The translations under genes and the position numbers were made by a program. DNA of 64,000 bases from Caballeronia sp. TF1N1 (GTDB taxonomy: Bacteria > Pseudomonadota > Gammaproteobacteria > Burkholderiales > Burkholderiaceae): positions 930,001-994,000 of the forward strand of contig NZ_CP084627.1 in assembly GCF_022878925.1 (NCBI RefSeq), in the 5' to 3' direction. Below are positions 48,514 through 57,604 of the stretch, piece after piece; position 1 is the stretch's first letter, and each line of letters opens with the position of its first letter. The notes under the pieces are model-generated. The model searched no databases. It was not told the origin of the DNA and saw only the letters and a list, made by a program, of their open reading frames with translations.

Positions 48514-49824
48514 ATGCACGCAACACCTCTGCCCGGCGCCTCGGACACCACGAGCGCCGCAGGCCGCCGTCTCACGCGCGGCGACTATAAAACGCTCACC
48601 CTCGCCGCACTTGGCGGCGCTCTCGAGTTCTACGACTTCATCATTTTCGTGTTCTTCGCGCCGGTGATCGGCCAGCTGTTCTTTCCCGCCACGATTCCTG
48701 ACTGGCTGCGGCAACTGCAGACTTTCGGCATCTTCGCGGCGGGTTATCTTGCCCGGCCGCTGGGCGGTATCGTCATGGCGCATTTCGGCGATCTGCTCGG
48801 CCGCAAACGTATGTTCACGCTCTCCGTGCTGCTGATGTCGGTGCCGACGCTCCTGATGGGCCTGCTGCCCACTTACGCTTCGATTGGCATGATGGCGCCC
48901 GTTCTGCTGCTCCTCTTTCGCGTGATGCAAGGCGCGGCCGTCGGCGGCGAAGTGCCTGGCGCGTGGGTTTTCGTGTCGGAGCACGTGCCGAATCGTCATG
49001 TCGGCTACGCGTGCGGCACGCTCACGGCGGGACTGACGGCCGGCATTCTGCTCGGTTCGCTGGTCGCGACCGCGATCAACAAGAGCTTCGCGCCGGCGCA
49101 AGTCGCGGACTTCGCGTGGCGTCTGCCGTTCCTGCTCGGCGGATTATTCGGGCTGTGCTCGGTGTATCTGCGACGCTGGCTGCATGAAACGCCCGTGTTC
49201 GCCGAACTGCAAAAGCGCAAGTCGCTTGCCGCCGAGATTCCGCTCAAAGCCGTGCTGCGGGATCATGGCCGCGCCGTGATCGTGTCGATGCTGCTCACGT
49301 GGATGCTTTCCGCGGCTATCGTCGTGGTCATTCTGATGACGCCGACGCTCGTGCAGAAGCAATTCCACATCGCGCCGGCGACCGTGCTCGCGGCCAATTG
49401 CGTGGCGACGCTGTTCTTGACCATCGGTTGCGTGCTGGCGGGCGCGATTGCGGGGCGCATCGGCGCGGGCAGGACGATTTTCATCGGCGCGATTGCGCTC
49501 GGCGTGTCGTATTACCTGCTGTTCCGGCAAGTTTCGCTCGATACGTCCGTGCTCTTGCCGTGGTACGCGTGCGCGGGCTTCACGGTTGGCGTGATCGGCG
49601 CGATTCCGTTCGTCATGGTGAAAGCGTTTCCGCCCGCCATTCGCTTTTCGGGCATCTCGTTTTCGTACAACGTCGCCTATGCCGTTTTCGGCGGACTCAC
49701 GCCGATCGTCGTTTCGCTGATGATGAAATCCAGTCCGATGGCGCCCGTGATCTACGTCTGCGCGCTGTGCGCGGTGGGCGCGGTGACTACGCTGTTTATC
49801 CGGGAAGCGGCGGTCGAGGCCTGA
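48514..49824 (+). CDS. MFS transporter of the metabolite:H+ symporter (MHS) family
   Basis: 436 aa from the ATG at 48514, twelve transmembrane segments. LGGALEFYDFIIFVFFAPVIG, ARPLGGIVMAHFGDLLGRKRMF and RVMQGAAVGGEVPGAWVF are the MHS signatures. These carriers import dicarboxylates, shikimate, proline/betaine and the like; substrate unknown. Ends in a strong terminator. It restarts the chromosomal sequence right of the prophage. Confidence 0.85.
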   Translation: MHATPLPGASDTTSAAGRRLTRGDYKTLTLAALGGALEFYDFIIFVFFAPVIGQLFFPATIPDWLRQLQTFGIFAAGYLARPLGGIVMAHFGDLLGRKRMFTLSVLLMSVPTLLMGLLPTYASIGMMAPVLLLLFRVMQGAAVGGEVPGAWVFVSEHVPNRHVGYACGTLTAGLTAGILLGSLVATAINKSFAPAQVADFAWRLPFLLGGLFGLCSVYLRRWLHETPVFAELQKRKSLAAEIPLKAVLRDHGRAVIVSMLLTWMLSAAIVVVILMTPTLVQKQFHIAPATVLAANCVATLFLTIGCVLAGAIAGRIGAGRTIFIGAIALGVSYYLLFRQVSLDTSVLLPWYACAGFTVGVIGAIPFVMVKAFPPAIRFSGISFSYNVAYAVFGGLTPIVVSLMMKSSPMAPVIYVCALCAVGAVTTLFIREAAVEA

Positions 49825-49851
49825 ACGGCGGGCCTGATCCGATCACGCAAC

Positions 49852-49878
49852 GCGCACTCCCCGTGAGTGCGCTTTTTT
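49852..49878 (+). terminator. Rho-independent terminator of the MHS transporter gene
   Basis: GCGCACTC / GAGTGCGC stem with a 5-nt loop (CCCGT) and six Ts directly behind it, about 27 nt after the stop. Confidence 0.92.
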
Positions 49879-49946
49879 CGCCTTGAACCGCCACGTTTCA
49901 CCCGTGCCTGAAACATCGAGCGTGCGCCGCGTCTAGCATTGAGGGC

Positions 49947-51404
49947 ATGAACTCGAACCTCGATCTCGATCCCAAAACGTCGCGCCTGAGCGCGCGTCAG
50001 GTGCTCATCGTTGCCGCCACCAGCGTCGGCTTCGTCGTCTCGCAACTCGATGTATCCATCGTCAATGTGGCGCTGGCGAGTATCGGTCACGACCTGCACG
50101 CGAACGTCGCGAGTCTGCAATGGACCATCGATAGCTACGCGCTCGCCTTTTCCGCGCTGATGCTTTCCGCCGGCTCGCTCGGCGATCGCATCGGCGCGCG
50201 GCGGCTGTTTGCGGGCGGGCTCGCCTTGTTCGCGCTGGCGTCGCTCGCGTGCGCGTTCTCGCGCGATGCCCCGCAGTTGATCGCGGCCCGCGCGCTGCAA
50301 GGAATCGGCGCGGCGGCGATGCTGCCCAATTCGCTCGCGCTGCTCAACGCAGCCTGCGGTCACGATCCGCGTTTGCGCGCGCGCGCGGTGGGTCTGTGGA
50401 CGGCTGCGGGCTCGATTTCGATCGCGGCCGGGCCGATCGTCGGCGGTGTGCTGATCGCGGCGTTCGGCTGGCGCAGCATCTTCTGGGTCAACGTGCCGAT
50501 CTGTGCGGCGGGCATAGCGGCGACGCTCGCGTGGGTCCGCGAAACACCCGCGCAACCTGGAAGCGGTCGCGGCGCGCGCGGTATCGACCTGCCCGGTCAG
50601 GCGCTTGCCGTGATCGCGCTCACGGCGCTCGTCGGCGCGGTCATCGAGATGCGGCCGCTCGGACTCACGCATCCGCTCGTGCTCGGCGGGGTTGCGCTGG
50701 CGTTGCTGGCGGGCGCGTCGTTCGTCGTGATCGAAGGCCGCACACGCTCGCCGATGCTTCCGCTCGCGCTCTTCAAGGAGCGCACCTTCAGCGCGGCGGT
50801 GGTGTTCGGTATCGGCGTGAATCTTACCTACTATGGGATGGTGTTCGTGCTGAGTCTGTACTTGCAGCGCGTGCTCGGACATACGCCCTTGCAGACCGGT
50901 CTCGCTTTTCTGCCGCTGACGGGCGGCTTTCTGCTGTCGAATCTGGCGAGCGGACCGGTCGTCGCGCGTTTCGGCTCGCGTGCGCCGATGATCGCCGGCG
51001 CGCTTATCGACGCCGCCGGTTTCGCGGCGCTCGTTTTCGTCGATGCCCACACGCCCACGCTCGCGCTCATCGTGCCGTTCCTCCTGATTCCAACCGGCAT
51101 GGGCGTCGCGGTTCCGGCAATGACCACCGCGCTTCTCGGCACGGTCGGTCAGGAGCGCGCGGGCACGGCGTCCGCAGTATTGAATACGGCGCGGCAGGCG
51201 GCGGGCGCAATCGGCGTGGCGGCATTCGGCGCGCTCGCGGGACATGGCGAAGGCGGCGCGGCAACGGCGCAGATCGTCGATGCGGTGCGCTGGTCGGCGG
51301 GCATATCCGTCGCGCTTCTAGTCTGCGCTTGCTTCAGCGGGTTTCTCGTGCGCGATGCGCGTGGCAATCGCCCGGTGAGCGCGGCTCGGCAGGCGACGGA
51401 GTAG
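49947..51404 (+). CDS. MFS transporter of the DHA2 (EmrB/QacA) drug family
   Basis: 485 aa with about fourteen hydrophobic segments. SQLDVSIVNVALASIGHDL (motif D1), SLGDRIGARRLF (motif A) and the PIVGGVLIAAFGWRSIFWVNVPI (motif C) region are diagnostic of 14-TMS proton-driven efflux pumps. No membrane-fusion partner is adjacent, so it probably works alone like QacA. Export substrate unknown. Confidence 0.87.
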   Translation: MNSNLDLDPKTSRLSARQVLIVAATSVGFVVSQLDVSIVNVALASIGHDLHANVASLQWTIDSYALAFSALMLSAGSLGDRIGARRLFAGGLALFALASLACAFSRDAPQLIAARALQGIGAAAMLPNSLALLNAACGHDPRLRARAVGLWTAAGSISIAAGPIVGGVLIAAFGWRSIFWVNVPICAAGIAATLAWVRETPAQPGSGRGARGIDLPGQALAVIALTALVGAVIEMRPLGLTHPLVLGGVALALLAGASFVVIEGRTRSPMLPLALFKERTFSAAVVFGIGVNLTYYGMVFVLSLYLQRVLGHTPLQTGLAFLPLTGGFLLSNLASGPVVARFGSRAPMIAGALIDAAGFAALVFVDAHTPTLALIVPFLLIPTGMGVAVPAMTTALLGTVGQERAGTASAVLNTARQAAGAIGVAAFGALAGHGEGGAATAQIVDAVRWSAGISVALLVCACFSGFLVRDARGNRPVSAARQATE

Positions 51405-51510
51405 TGCGACGAGACTCGGGAACGCGCGTTGCAGACGCATGAGGGACGCCCGGCATCGACGAAACCGTGCCGGTCACACACGAACTGCATACTCTGGAGA
51501 ACACCCCATC

Positions 51511-51678
51511 ATGTCGACGATGCCCCGCTCACCCGAAGAGCCGATGGAACCGGACCCGGACAAGCTGCTCGACCCCGACGCGGCGCCGAATCCCGATGAT
51601 CCGGACATGCCCGATGGCCCGGATTCAGCGACGCCACTCGTTCCCGCCGATCCGAGGAATGGGCAGCCGCGCCTTTGA
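51511..51678 (+). CDS. Small acidic Pro/Asp-rich protein (55 aa)
   Basis: ATG with CTGGAG upstream. The chain is mostly Pro, Asp, Glu and Met (repeats like DPDAAPNPDDPDMPDGPD) and is predicted to be disordered. No family recognised, but short Asp/Pro-rich proteins of this kind are common in Burkholderiaceae genomes. Confidence 0.55.
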   Translation: MSTMPRSPEEPMEPDPDKLLDPDAAPNPDDPDMPDGPDSATPLVPADPRNGQPRL

Positions 51679-51841
51679 ACACGCGCGTTGTTCGAGCGGC
51701 GCTGCTTTCGTGAAACGGACCGCGCGGCTCCGCTGAATTCCGGCGCCGGTCGAGGTCACGCCTAACTGACCGCAGAGACGGCAGACCGAGAGCCTAAGCA
51801 GCGCGCTGTCTGGCTCGCACTATCTTCCAAACACAGAAAGC

Positions 51842-51884
51842 ACAACGCCCGCGCGACCGAACATCCCCGCGCGGGCGTTGTTTA
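51842..51884. terminator. Bidirectional terminator between convergent genes
   Basis: Perfect 14-bp stem, ACAACGCCCGCGCG (51842-51855) and CGCGCGGGCGTTGT (51868-51881), then TTTA on plus. It separates the Asp/Pro-rich gene from the gene ending at 51900. Confidence 0.85.
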
Positions 51885-51899
51885 CTGTCTAAACCAAAA

Positions 51900-52172
51900 T
51901 TACAAATTCGTAGTTTGCACGGCACCCGTCTGCAGGGCGCGCTCGATCAAGCCTTCCTCCTGCGCCCGCTTCACGGCATCCGCGACGAACGTATCCGGCG
52001 CCTCGACTTCCGCTTTGATGGCACCGATAATGCCGCCCGCCTCCACGATCACGAGCGATTCCGCCGAATCCGCCCGGCTGATGATGACGCGCCGGGGACC
52101 GCCGCCGTCCGCGATACTCGCGCAGAACTGCATGCTTTGCCCGCCGATTACTTGTTCGAATGTTTGAATCAT
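51900..52172 (-). CDS. Small conserved hypothetical protein (90 aa)
   Basis: ATG at 52172 with GGAAG upstream. Mixed alpha/beta: MQFCASIADGGGPRRVIISRADSAESL then a helix-rich C-terminus (DTFVADAVKRAQEEGLIERAL). No motif recognised. A stand-alone transcript by its own terminator. Confidence 0.6.
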   Translation of the reverse strand: MIQTFEQVIGGQSMQFCASIADGGGPRRVIISRADSAESLVIVEAGGIIGAIKAEVEAPDTFVADAVKRAQEEGLIERALQTGAVQTTNL

Positions 52173-52235
52173 CGCTGTCTTCCGCGTTGGTTGGACAAAA
52201 GCCATGGTTAGCCGCTTCGCTAAAACGCCGCGTGC

Positions 52236-53144
52236 TCATTCATTGATTCGCGCCGCGTCGTCAGGTTCAATTTTGTAAGCTGATGGCCGTGAGCGCAACG
52301 ACATCTCCGCGAGCGCAGTAGCCGTAAATTCGTCGGCGGGAAAAAATGCCTCGATTGCCAACTCGGATAGCGTGATGTCTACCGGCGTGCCGAATACCGT
52401 CGTCGTGCTCAGAAACGACAGTGTGCCGTGCGGCGTCAAAAGGCGCAGCGGCACGACCACGGGATCGAGTTCGGCACTCCTCGCCTTACCGGCATGCGGC
52501 GGCGTTGGATACGCCTCGAGTTCCACGAGCAGCGCGGCGAGCGTGGCGTCTCCAGAAACCTCGATCTGCCGACGCACACGCGCCAGTAGATGCCCGCGCC
52601 ATTCGTGCCAGTTCTCGATTGCGTGAGCCAAGCCCTGTGGATGCAGCGACAAGCGCAGCACGTTCACGGGCGGCGCGAGTAGCGACGCATCCGCCGCGAG
52701 CGCAACCAGCGCCGCCACGGCGGCGTTGCCAGCAATCATCGTCCAGTGACGATCGACGGCCAACGCCGGATACGGCTCGTGTCCCTTGAGCACGAGTTCG
52801 ACGGCACGGCGCGCGGCATCGAGTTGCGGATCGGCGAACGGGCGTTCGCGATATAGCGGCGCATAACCCGCCGCCATCAGAAGCGTATTGCGCTCGCGCA
52901 GCGGCACATCGAGTTGCTCGGCCAGGCGCATGAGCATCTCGCGGCTCGGCAGCGATCGCCCTGATTCGATGAAACTCAGATGACGCGTCGATACCTCAGC
53001 GTCGCCAGCCAGGTCGAGCTGGCTCATGCGCCGTTTCTGGCGCCATTCACGCAACAGCGCGCCGACCGTCGCGCGCGGCGCGACACTCGATGCAACGAAC
53101 GCAAGAGTCGAATTCATGCCGCCGATGTTAGTCGATTCGTCCAT
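52236..53144 (-). CDS. XRE-family regulator with MmyB-like ligand domain
   Basis: 302 aa (293 if started at the ATG at 53117). HTH at residues about 30-85 (LREWRQKRRMSQLDLAGDAEVSTRHLSFIESGRSLPSREMLMRLAEQLDVPL), then the MmyB ligand-binding domain (ALAVDRHWTMIAGNAAVAALV, VLRLSLHPQGLAHAIENW). MmyB domains bind fatty acid-like ligands and often control a neighbouring oxidoreductase; none is adjacent here. An inverted repeat at 53153-53171 may be its own operator. Confidence 0.82.
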   Translation of the reverse strand: MDESTNIGGMNSTLAFVASSVAPRATVGALLREWRQKRRMSQLDLAGDAEVSTRHLSFIESGRSLPSREMLMRLAEQLDVPLRERNTLLMAAGYAPLYRERPFADPQLDAARRAVELVLKGHEPYPALAVDRHWTMIAGNAAVAALVALAADASLLAPPVNVLRLSLHPQGLAHAIENWHEWRGHLLARVRRQIEVSGDATLAALLVELEAYPTPPHAGKARSAELDPVVVPLRLLTPHGTLSFLSTTTVFGTPVDITLSELAIEAFFPADEFTATALAEMSLRSRPSAYKIEPDDAARINE

Positions 53145-53152
53145 CCGCGATC

Positions 53153-53171
53153 CATTACCTCACGCGTAATG
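53153..53171. promoter_or_regulatory. Inverted repeat upstream of the XRE/MmyB gene
   Basis: Exact arms CATTAC and GTAATG with a 7-nt spacer, 8 nt outside the GTG/ATG start region at 53144. A natural autoregulation site for the XRE regulator. Similar in flavour to, but with different spacing from, the phage operators. Confidence 0.5.
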
Positions 53172-53250
53172 ACCGGTCAAAGTTGCGTCGAATGCGCTCG
53201 TAACATTTACCTCGCAAACCATTGCGCAGAAATCTTTGCGCGCGTAACCC

Positions 53251-53277
53251 TAAATCTCGGGTGGTCCGCGCCGTTAA
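53251..53277 (+). promoter_or_regulatory. Sigma-28 (FliA) promoter of motAB
   Basis: TAAATCTC (53251-53258), 11 nt, GCCGTTAA (53270-53277). The consensus is TAAAGTTT-N11-GCCGATAA; the -10 octamer matches at 7 of 8 positions and the -35 begins with TAAA. It lies 94 nt before the motA ATG, the expected place for a class 3 flagellar promoter. Confidence 0.8.
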
Positions 53278-53371
53278 AAGCCATCAACAAGCCAATAAAG
53301 TTTCGCGTGCCGTGCGTGTCTCATGTCGAGCTCGCAGTGCTCGCGACGCCCTGACTTCTTGCGGAGAGATC

Positions 53372-54241
53372 ATGTTTGTCATTATCGGTTGGGTAGTGGT
53401 CATCGGTTCGGTGATCGGGAGTTTTATCGGCGTCGGCGGGCATCTGGCGGCGCTGGTTCAGCCGTTCGAGTTGCTGTGTATTTTCGGGGCGGCAATCGGC
53501 GCGTTCGTCGTGTCGAATCCGACCGCAACGCTCAAGAAGACCTTGCAAGGTCTGCCGAAGGCCTTCAAGGGCGGCGCCTACACGAAAGAGAAATACCTTG
53601 CGCTGATCGCGCTGCTCTATGAGCTGCTGCAAAAGGCCCGCAAGGAAGGGATGATGGCGCTCGAAGCCGACGTCGATGCTCCCGAAGCCAGCCCCGTGTT
53701 CCAGAAGTACGAACACGTGATGAACGATCATCATCTGCTCGAATTCATCGTCGACTATCTGCGCATGATGTCCGCAGGCAACGTCAACGCGATGGAAATG
53801 CAGGACCTGATGGACGAAGAACTCGAAACGCATCACACCGAAAGCGCCATTGCCGGTAACGCAATTCAGAAGATGGCGGACGGCTTGCCGGCGTTCGGTA
53901 TCGTCGCGGCGGTGATGGGCGTGGTGCACACCATGGGCTCGGTCGGCGCCGCGCCCGCCGTGCTCGGCGAGATGATCGCGGGTGCGCTCGTCGGAACCTT
54001 CCTCGGCATTCTGCTCGCATACGGTTTCTTCGGACCGCTCGCTGACTTGCTCAACGCAAAGGGCGCGGCCGAAGCCAAGCCGTTCCAGTGCGTGAAGTCC
54101 GTGTTGCTCGCGTCGATGAACGGCTACGCGCCGACCATCGCCGTCGAGTTCGGCCGCAAGGTGCTCTTCACGGCGGACCGTCCGAGTTTCAAGGAACTGG
54201 ACGACGCCGTGCGCGCCACCAAGATGCCGAAGTCCGCTTAA
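53372..54241 (+). CDS. motA: Flagellar motor stator protein MotA
   Basis: 289 aa. GGAGAG precedes the ATG at 53372; the longer frame is not used. Helices 1-2 (FVIIGWVVVIGSVIGSFI and FELLCIFGAAIGAFVV), the large cytoplasmic loop with the conserved charges in LYELLQKARKEGMMALEAD, and helices 3-4 with GIVAAVMGVVHTMGSVGAAP and ALVGTFLGILLAYGFFGPL. The conserved prolines (GLPAFG; FFGPL) are present. With MotB it forms the proton-driven stator. Confidence 0.95.
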   Translation: MFVIIGWVVVIGSVIGSFIGVGGHLAALVQPFELLCIFGAAIGAFVVSNPTATLKKTLQGLPKAFKGGAYTKEKYLALIALLYELLQKARKEGMMALEADVDAPEASPVFQKYEHVMNDHHLLEFIVDYLRMMSAGNVNAMEMQDLMDEELETHHTESAIAGNAIQKMADGLPAFGIVAAVMGVVHTMGSVGAAPAVLGEMIAGALVGTFLGILLAYGFFGPLADLLNAKGAAEAKPFQCVKSVLLASMNGYAPTIAVEFGRKVLFTADRPSFKELDDAVRATKMPKSA

Positions 54242-54274
54242 AGCCGCTCGCGCTCATTACCGGAAAACACGTTC

Positions 54275-55255
54275 ATGGCTGAGAAACCTTCACGCGATCC
54301 GCTGCAATCCGTGCTCGCGCCGACCATCATCGTGCGCCGCAAGAAGAAGGCGCACGGACACGGTCATCATGGCGGCGCATGGAAGATTGCCTACGCCGAC
54401 TTCGTCACCGCGATGATGGCCTTCTTTCTCTTGATGTGGCTGCTGGGCTCCACGTCGAAGTACGACAAGGAAGGCATCGAGGACTACTTCAACACACCGC
54501 TCTCCGCGCTCTTCGGCAACGACGGCGGCGCATCCGCGCACACGAGCGTGATTCCAGGCGGCGGACGCGATTTGTCGAGCACGCGTCCCGGCGAAGGCAA
54601 GAAGAGCCAGACTCAGCCGGTGCCGCCGCAAATCGCGCGTGCCGCCGTCGCCGCGGACGACATGCAGCGCCTGCAGCAACTGAAGCAGAAGCTGCAAGCG
54701 CTGATCGAACAGACGCCTGCATTGAAAGCGTTCAAGGATCAGATTCGGATCGCGATCACGAGCGAAGGCTTGCGTATCGAGATTGTCGATTCGCTCAAGC
54801 GGCCCATGTTCGCGTCGGGCAGCTTCAAGCTCGAAAGCTACGTGACGACGATTCTCACGAATATCGGCGCGTCGTTGAATGACGTCGATAACCGCGTGTC
54901 TATCGCCGGTCACACGGACGCCGTGCCCTACTCCGGCAATCAGACGGGCTACTCGAACTGGGAGCTGTCGAGCGAGCGTGCCAACTCCGCGCGCCGGGCG
55001 CTGGTCAGCGGCGGCATGAAGGAAAGCAAGATTCTTCAGGTGCGCGGTCTCGCCGATGCACTGCCGCTCAATAAGGACGTTGCCGACGAACCGACCAACC
55101 GCCGTATCAGTATTCTCGTGCTGAACAAGGCTGCGGAACAGGCATTCTTCCGCGATGGCGGCCGCACGACGGTGGATCAGACCTTGCCTCCCGAAACCGC
55201 GATTCCGGCGGCCGTGGCGGCGAAATCGACCGCACCGGCAGCGGTGGTCAAGTAA
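54275..55255 (+). CDS. motB: Flagellar motor stator protein MotB
   Basis: 326 aa. The single membrane helix WKIAYADFVTAMMAFFLLMWLL contains the proton-binding Asp. The plug region follows, then an OmpA-like peptidoglycan-binding domain with VSIAGHTDAVPYSG, NWELSSERANSARRALV and PTNRRISILVL. The His-rich KKKAHGHGHHGG just before the helix is common in Burkholderiaceae MotB. It starts 33 nt after motA and ends in a terminator. Confidence 0.95.
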   Translation: MAEKPSRDPLQSVLAPTIIVRRKKKAHGHGHHGGAWKIAYADFVTAMMAFFLLMWLLGSTSKYDKEGIEDYFNTPLSALFGNDGGASAHTSVIPGGGRDLSSTRPGEGKKSQTQPVPPQIARAAVAADDMQRLQQLKQKLQALIEQTPALKAFKDQIRIAITSEGLRIEIVDSLKRPMFASGSFKLESYVTTILTNIGASLNDVDNRVSIAGHTDAVPYSGNQTGYSNWELSSERANSARRALVSGGMKESKILQVRGLADALPLNKDVADEPTNRRISILVLNKAAEQAFFRDGGRTTVDQTLPPETAIPAAVAAKSTAPAAVVK

Positions 55256-55277
55256 GCTCCAGCCTTCATCGACAGAT

Positions 55278-55316
55278 GCGCCATGCACGAATCACGCGTG
55301 CATGGCGCTTTCTTTT
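55278..55316 (+). terminator. Rho-independent terminator of motAB
   Basis: A 12-bp perfect stem (GCGCCATGCACG / CGTGCATGGCGC), 7-nt loop, then TTTCTTTT. It may also serve the convergent mntH gene from the other side. Confidence 0.9.
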
Positions 55317-55322
55317 ATGCGC

Positions 55323-56654
55323 TCAGGAAAGCCAGTCGCTCACGGTCTGCACGACGAGCCACACATTCGCCACGCTGATCACGACGAACAAGAGCCACGC
55401 CAGCAGCTTCGTGGTCATGGCATTGGCGAACTCGCCCATCAGCGTGCGATCGCTCGTCATGCGAATGAGCGGCCACAATGCAAACGGCAATTGCAGGCTC
55501 AGCACGACCTGACTCGCGACCAGCAGCTTGCCGACCGCGCCGTTGCCCATCGCATACACGCCGATCAGCGCGGGCACGAGCGCGAGCGCACGCGTGATGA
55601 AACGCCGCTGATAGCACGGAATCTTCAAGTGCAGGAAGCCTTCCATGATGACCTGGCCCGCGATGGTGCCGGTAAACGTCGAGCTTTGTCCCGAAGCGAA
55701 TAGCGTCACCGCGAAGAGAACCGCGGCCAGCCCGGTGCCGACGATAGGCGCCAGCAGCTTGTAGGCATCTTCGATCTCGGTGACTTGCGTATGCCCTGTC
55801 GCATGAAACGCCGATGCCGCGAGAATCAGAATTGCCGCGTTGATGAGCAACGCAAGCACGAGCGCGACGATAGTGTCGATGCGTGACAAGCCGATGGCCG
55901 ACGCCAGGCTCTTCTTATCGCGCTGAACCACGCGCGTTTGCACGATCGACGAATGCAGATAGAGGTTATGCGGCATCACGGTTGCGCCGAGAATGCCGAT
56001 GGCGAGATACAGCGGCTCGCGCTGCGAGAAGAGGCTGATCGAAGGCACGAGACCTGCGGCGACCGAAGCCCAATGCGGCTTCACGAGCACGAGTTCGACA
56101 ATATAACCAAGCCCGATGGTCGCAATCAAACCCAGCATGATGGCTTCGAGATCGCGAAAGTTCTTGCCCTTGAGACCGAGCACGATGAGCGTATCGAACG
56201 CGGTGAAGATCACGCCCCACATCAGCGAGCAGCCAAACAGCAAGTGAAACGCGAGCGCACCGCCGAGCACTTCGGCGAGATCGCACGCGATGATCGAGAG
56301 TTCGGCGAGCGCCCATTGCGCATGAGCGACGGGCTTTGCGTAGCGTTCGCGTGATAGCTGCGCGAGATCGCGTCCGGTGACAATGCCGAGGCGCATCGAC
56401 AGACATTGCAGCACCATCGCCGCAAGGCTCGAAAGCACGACCACGAAAAGCAGGTCGTAGCCATAGCGCGATCCGGCTTCGATATCGGTGGCCCAATTGC
56501 CCGGGTCCATATAACCGATGGAGATGAGCAGCCCCGGCCCCGCGAACTGCAGCAGCTTTTTCCAGGACGACGCGCCAGGCGCGACGGCGACGGAGCCTTT
56601 GACTTCAGACGGACAGAATGGCGCGGTGGCCGTGGTCGGCAGCTTGAACGGCAA
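55323..56654 (-). CDS. mntH: Nramp-family manganese transporter MntH
   Basis: 443 aa with eleven hydrophobic segments. DPGNWATDIEAGSRYGYDLL (metal-binding DPGN, helix 1) and GATVMPHNLYLHSSIVQTR (helix 6 MPH) are the Nramp signatures. It imports Mn2+ (and Fe2+) with protons. Upstream of the start lies a tandem 15-bp repeat that may bind a regulator such as MntR/Fur. Confidence 0.92.
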   Translation of the reverse strand: MPFKLPTTATAPFCPSEVKGSVAVAPGASSWKKLLQFAGPGLLISIGYMDPGNWATDIEAGSRYGYDLLFVVVLSSLAAMVLQCLSMRLGIVTGRDLAQLSRERYAKPVAHAQWALAELSIIACDLAEVLGGALAFHLLFGCSLMWGVIFTAFDTLIVLGLKGKNFRDLEAIMLGLIATIGLGYIVELVLVKPHWASVAAGLVPSISLFSQREPLYLAIGILGATVMPHNLYLHSSIVQTRVVQRDKKSLASAIGLSRIDTIVALVLALLINAAILILAASAFHATGHTQVTEIEDAYKLLAPIVGTGLAAVLFAVTLFASGQSSTFTGTIAGQVIMEGFLHLKIPCYQRRFITRALALVPALIGVYAMGNGAVGKLLVASQVVLSLQLPFALWPLIRMTSDRTLMGEFANAMTTKLLAWLLFVVISVANVWLVVQTVSDWLS

Positions 56655-56671
56655 TTGACGGTCCCGGTGTC

Positions 56672-56701
56672 GATGTTTAAACGAAAGATGTTTGAACGAA
56701 A
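56672..56701. repeat. Tandem 15-bp direct repeat upstream of mntH
   Basis: GATGTTTAAACGAAA (56672-56686) and GATGTTTGAACGAAA (56687-56701) differ at one base and touch each other. They lie 18-47 nt before the mntH start on its upstream side, a position fit for a repressor or activator site. Confidence 0.6.
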
Positions 56702-56970
56702 GCGAGCGTCACTGAAACGAACCATGCCTTTGTCTTACAGGACGCTCGAAGCTCGCGAGTCTATCATCGGGCGCTCGCCGCCACAGGCGAAAACGTTTGT
56801 GACAGCGCATGCTTCAATCTGACCAAAGCGCCATTTGACCGCCAGCATCTCGTCACGGTGCGAGACATAGAATCGGTGCCGTGGCGGTGGTGGGTGTAAC
56901 GAGCTTCATGTCGCTCGAAACCACGAAACCGCACGCCGCGAATCGTCCTTAACTTTTCAGGGAGTTCGCC

Positions 56971-57252
56971 ATGAAACTACTCGCTCGCATCGCTATCGTT
57001 ACGTTGGCCGCAGCGCCACTTGCCGCCTTTGCTCAAAGCGAAGGACTCACCCGTGCACAGGTCAGACAGGATCTCGTCAAGGTCGAACAAGCCGGCTACA
57101 ACCCGTCGGAGCGCGATGCGTTTTACCCGAACGATATCCAGGCCGCCGAACAGAAGGTCTCGAACCCGTCGTATGGCGCATCGTCGGAAGGCTCGTCGGC
57201 GTCGGGACAACCGACCATGACGACCACGCCGCTCGGCCAGACTCCGCAATAA
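56971..57252 (+). CDS. DUF4148 exported protein
   Basis: 93 aa with a signal peptide ending at APLAAFA-QSE. GLTRAQVRQDLVKVEQAGYNPSERDAFYPNDIQAAEQKV is the DUF4148 signature, a Burkholderiaceae-specific exported family with many paralogues and no known function. Upstream GGGAG. Confidence 0.88.
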   Translation: MKLLARIAIVTLAAAPLAAFAQSEGLTRAQVRQDLVKVEQAGYNPSERDAFYPNDIQAAEQKVSNPSYGASSEGSSASGQPTMTTTPLGQTPQ

Positions 57253-57604
57253 CGTCATTCAACAGTCACGCCATTCCGAACGAGGCCAGCGCGGCTGCCG
57301 CTGAATTGAAGCGATCCCGCGCCGTCTCACTGCGGTACTCGCATTGCCCTTCGCGCAATGCATCGACGTACTTTCCGATTACGTTCACCTTCCAGTGCGC
57401 GCTGCCGGCTTTCCTTTCGAGCGCTTAGGATTACGCACGCCTTTCATTTCACGCAAGATGACGAAATAGCCATTTTCGCGTCATTATCTCGTTGGTACGC
57501 TGCCACTACCATAGGGCACCGAAGGCGGCTCACCGACCCGCCTTCGAGACTCGTCCCGCGCGTGAAAGCACCTGCGTCCCTCCCTCGCTCTTCCGAACGC
57601 CTCA
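57253..57604. other. Intergenic region before the RND efflux operon
   Basis: 352 bases without a gene. It should hold the promoter of the RND operon; no strong sigma-70 boxes or palindromic operator stood out by eye. Frames crossing it have no ribosome site. Confidence 0.4.

Noticed and set aside
53153..53171. Inverted repeat near the XRE gene as another phage operator
   Set aside because: Arms are similar (ATTAC/GTAAT) but the spacer is 7 nt instead of 4-6, and it is far outside the prophage; autoregulation is simpler.
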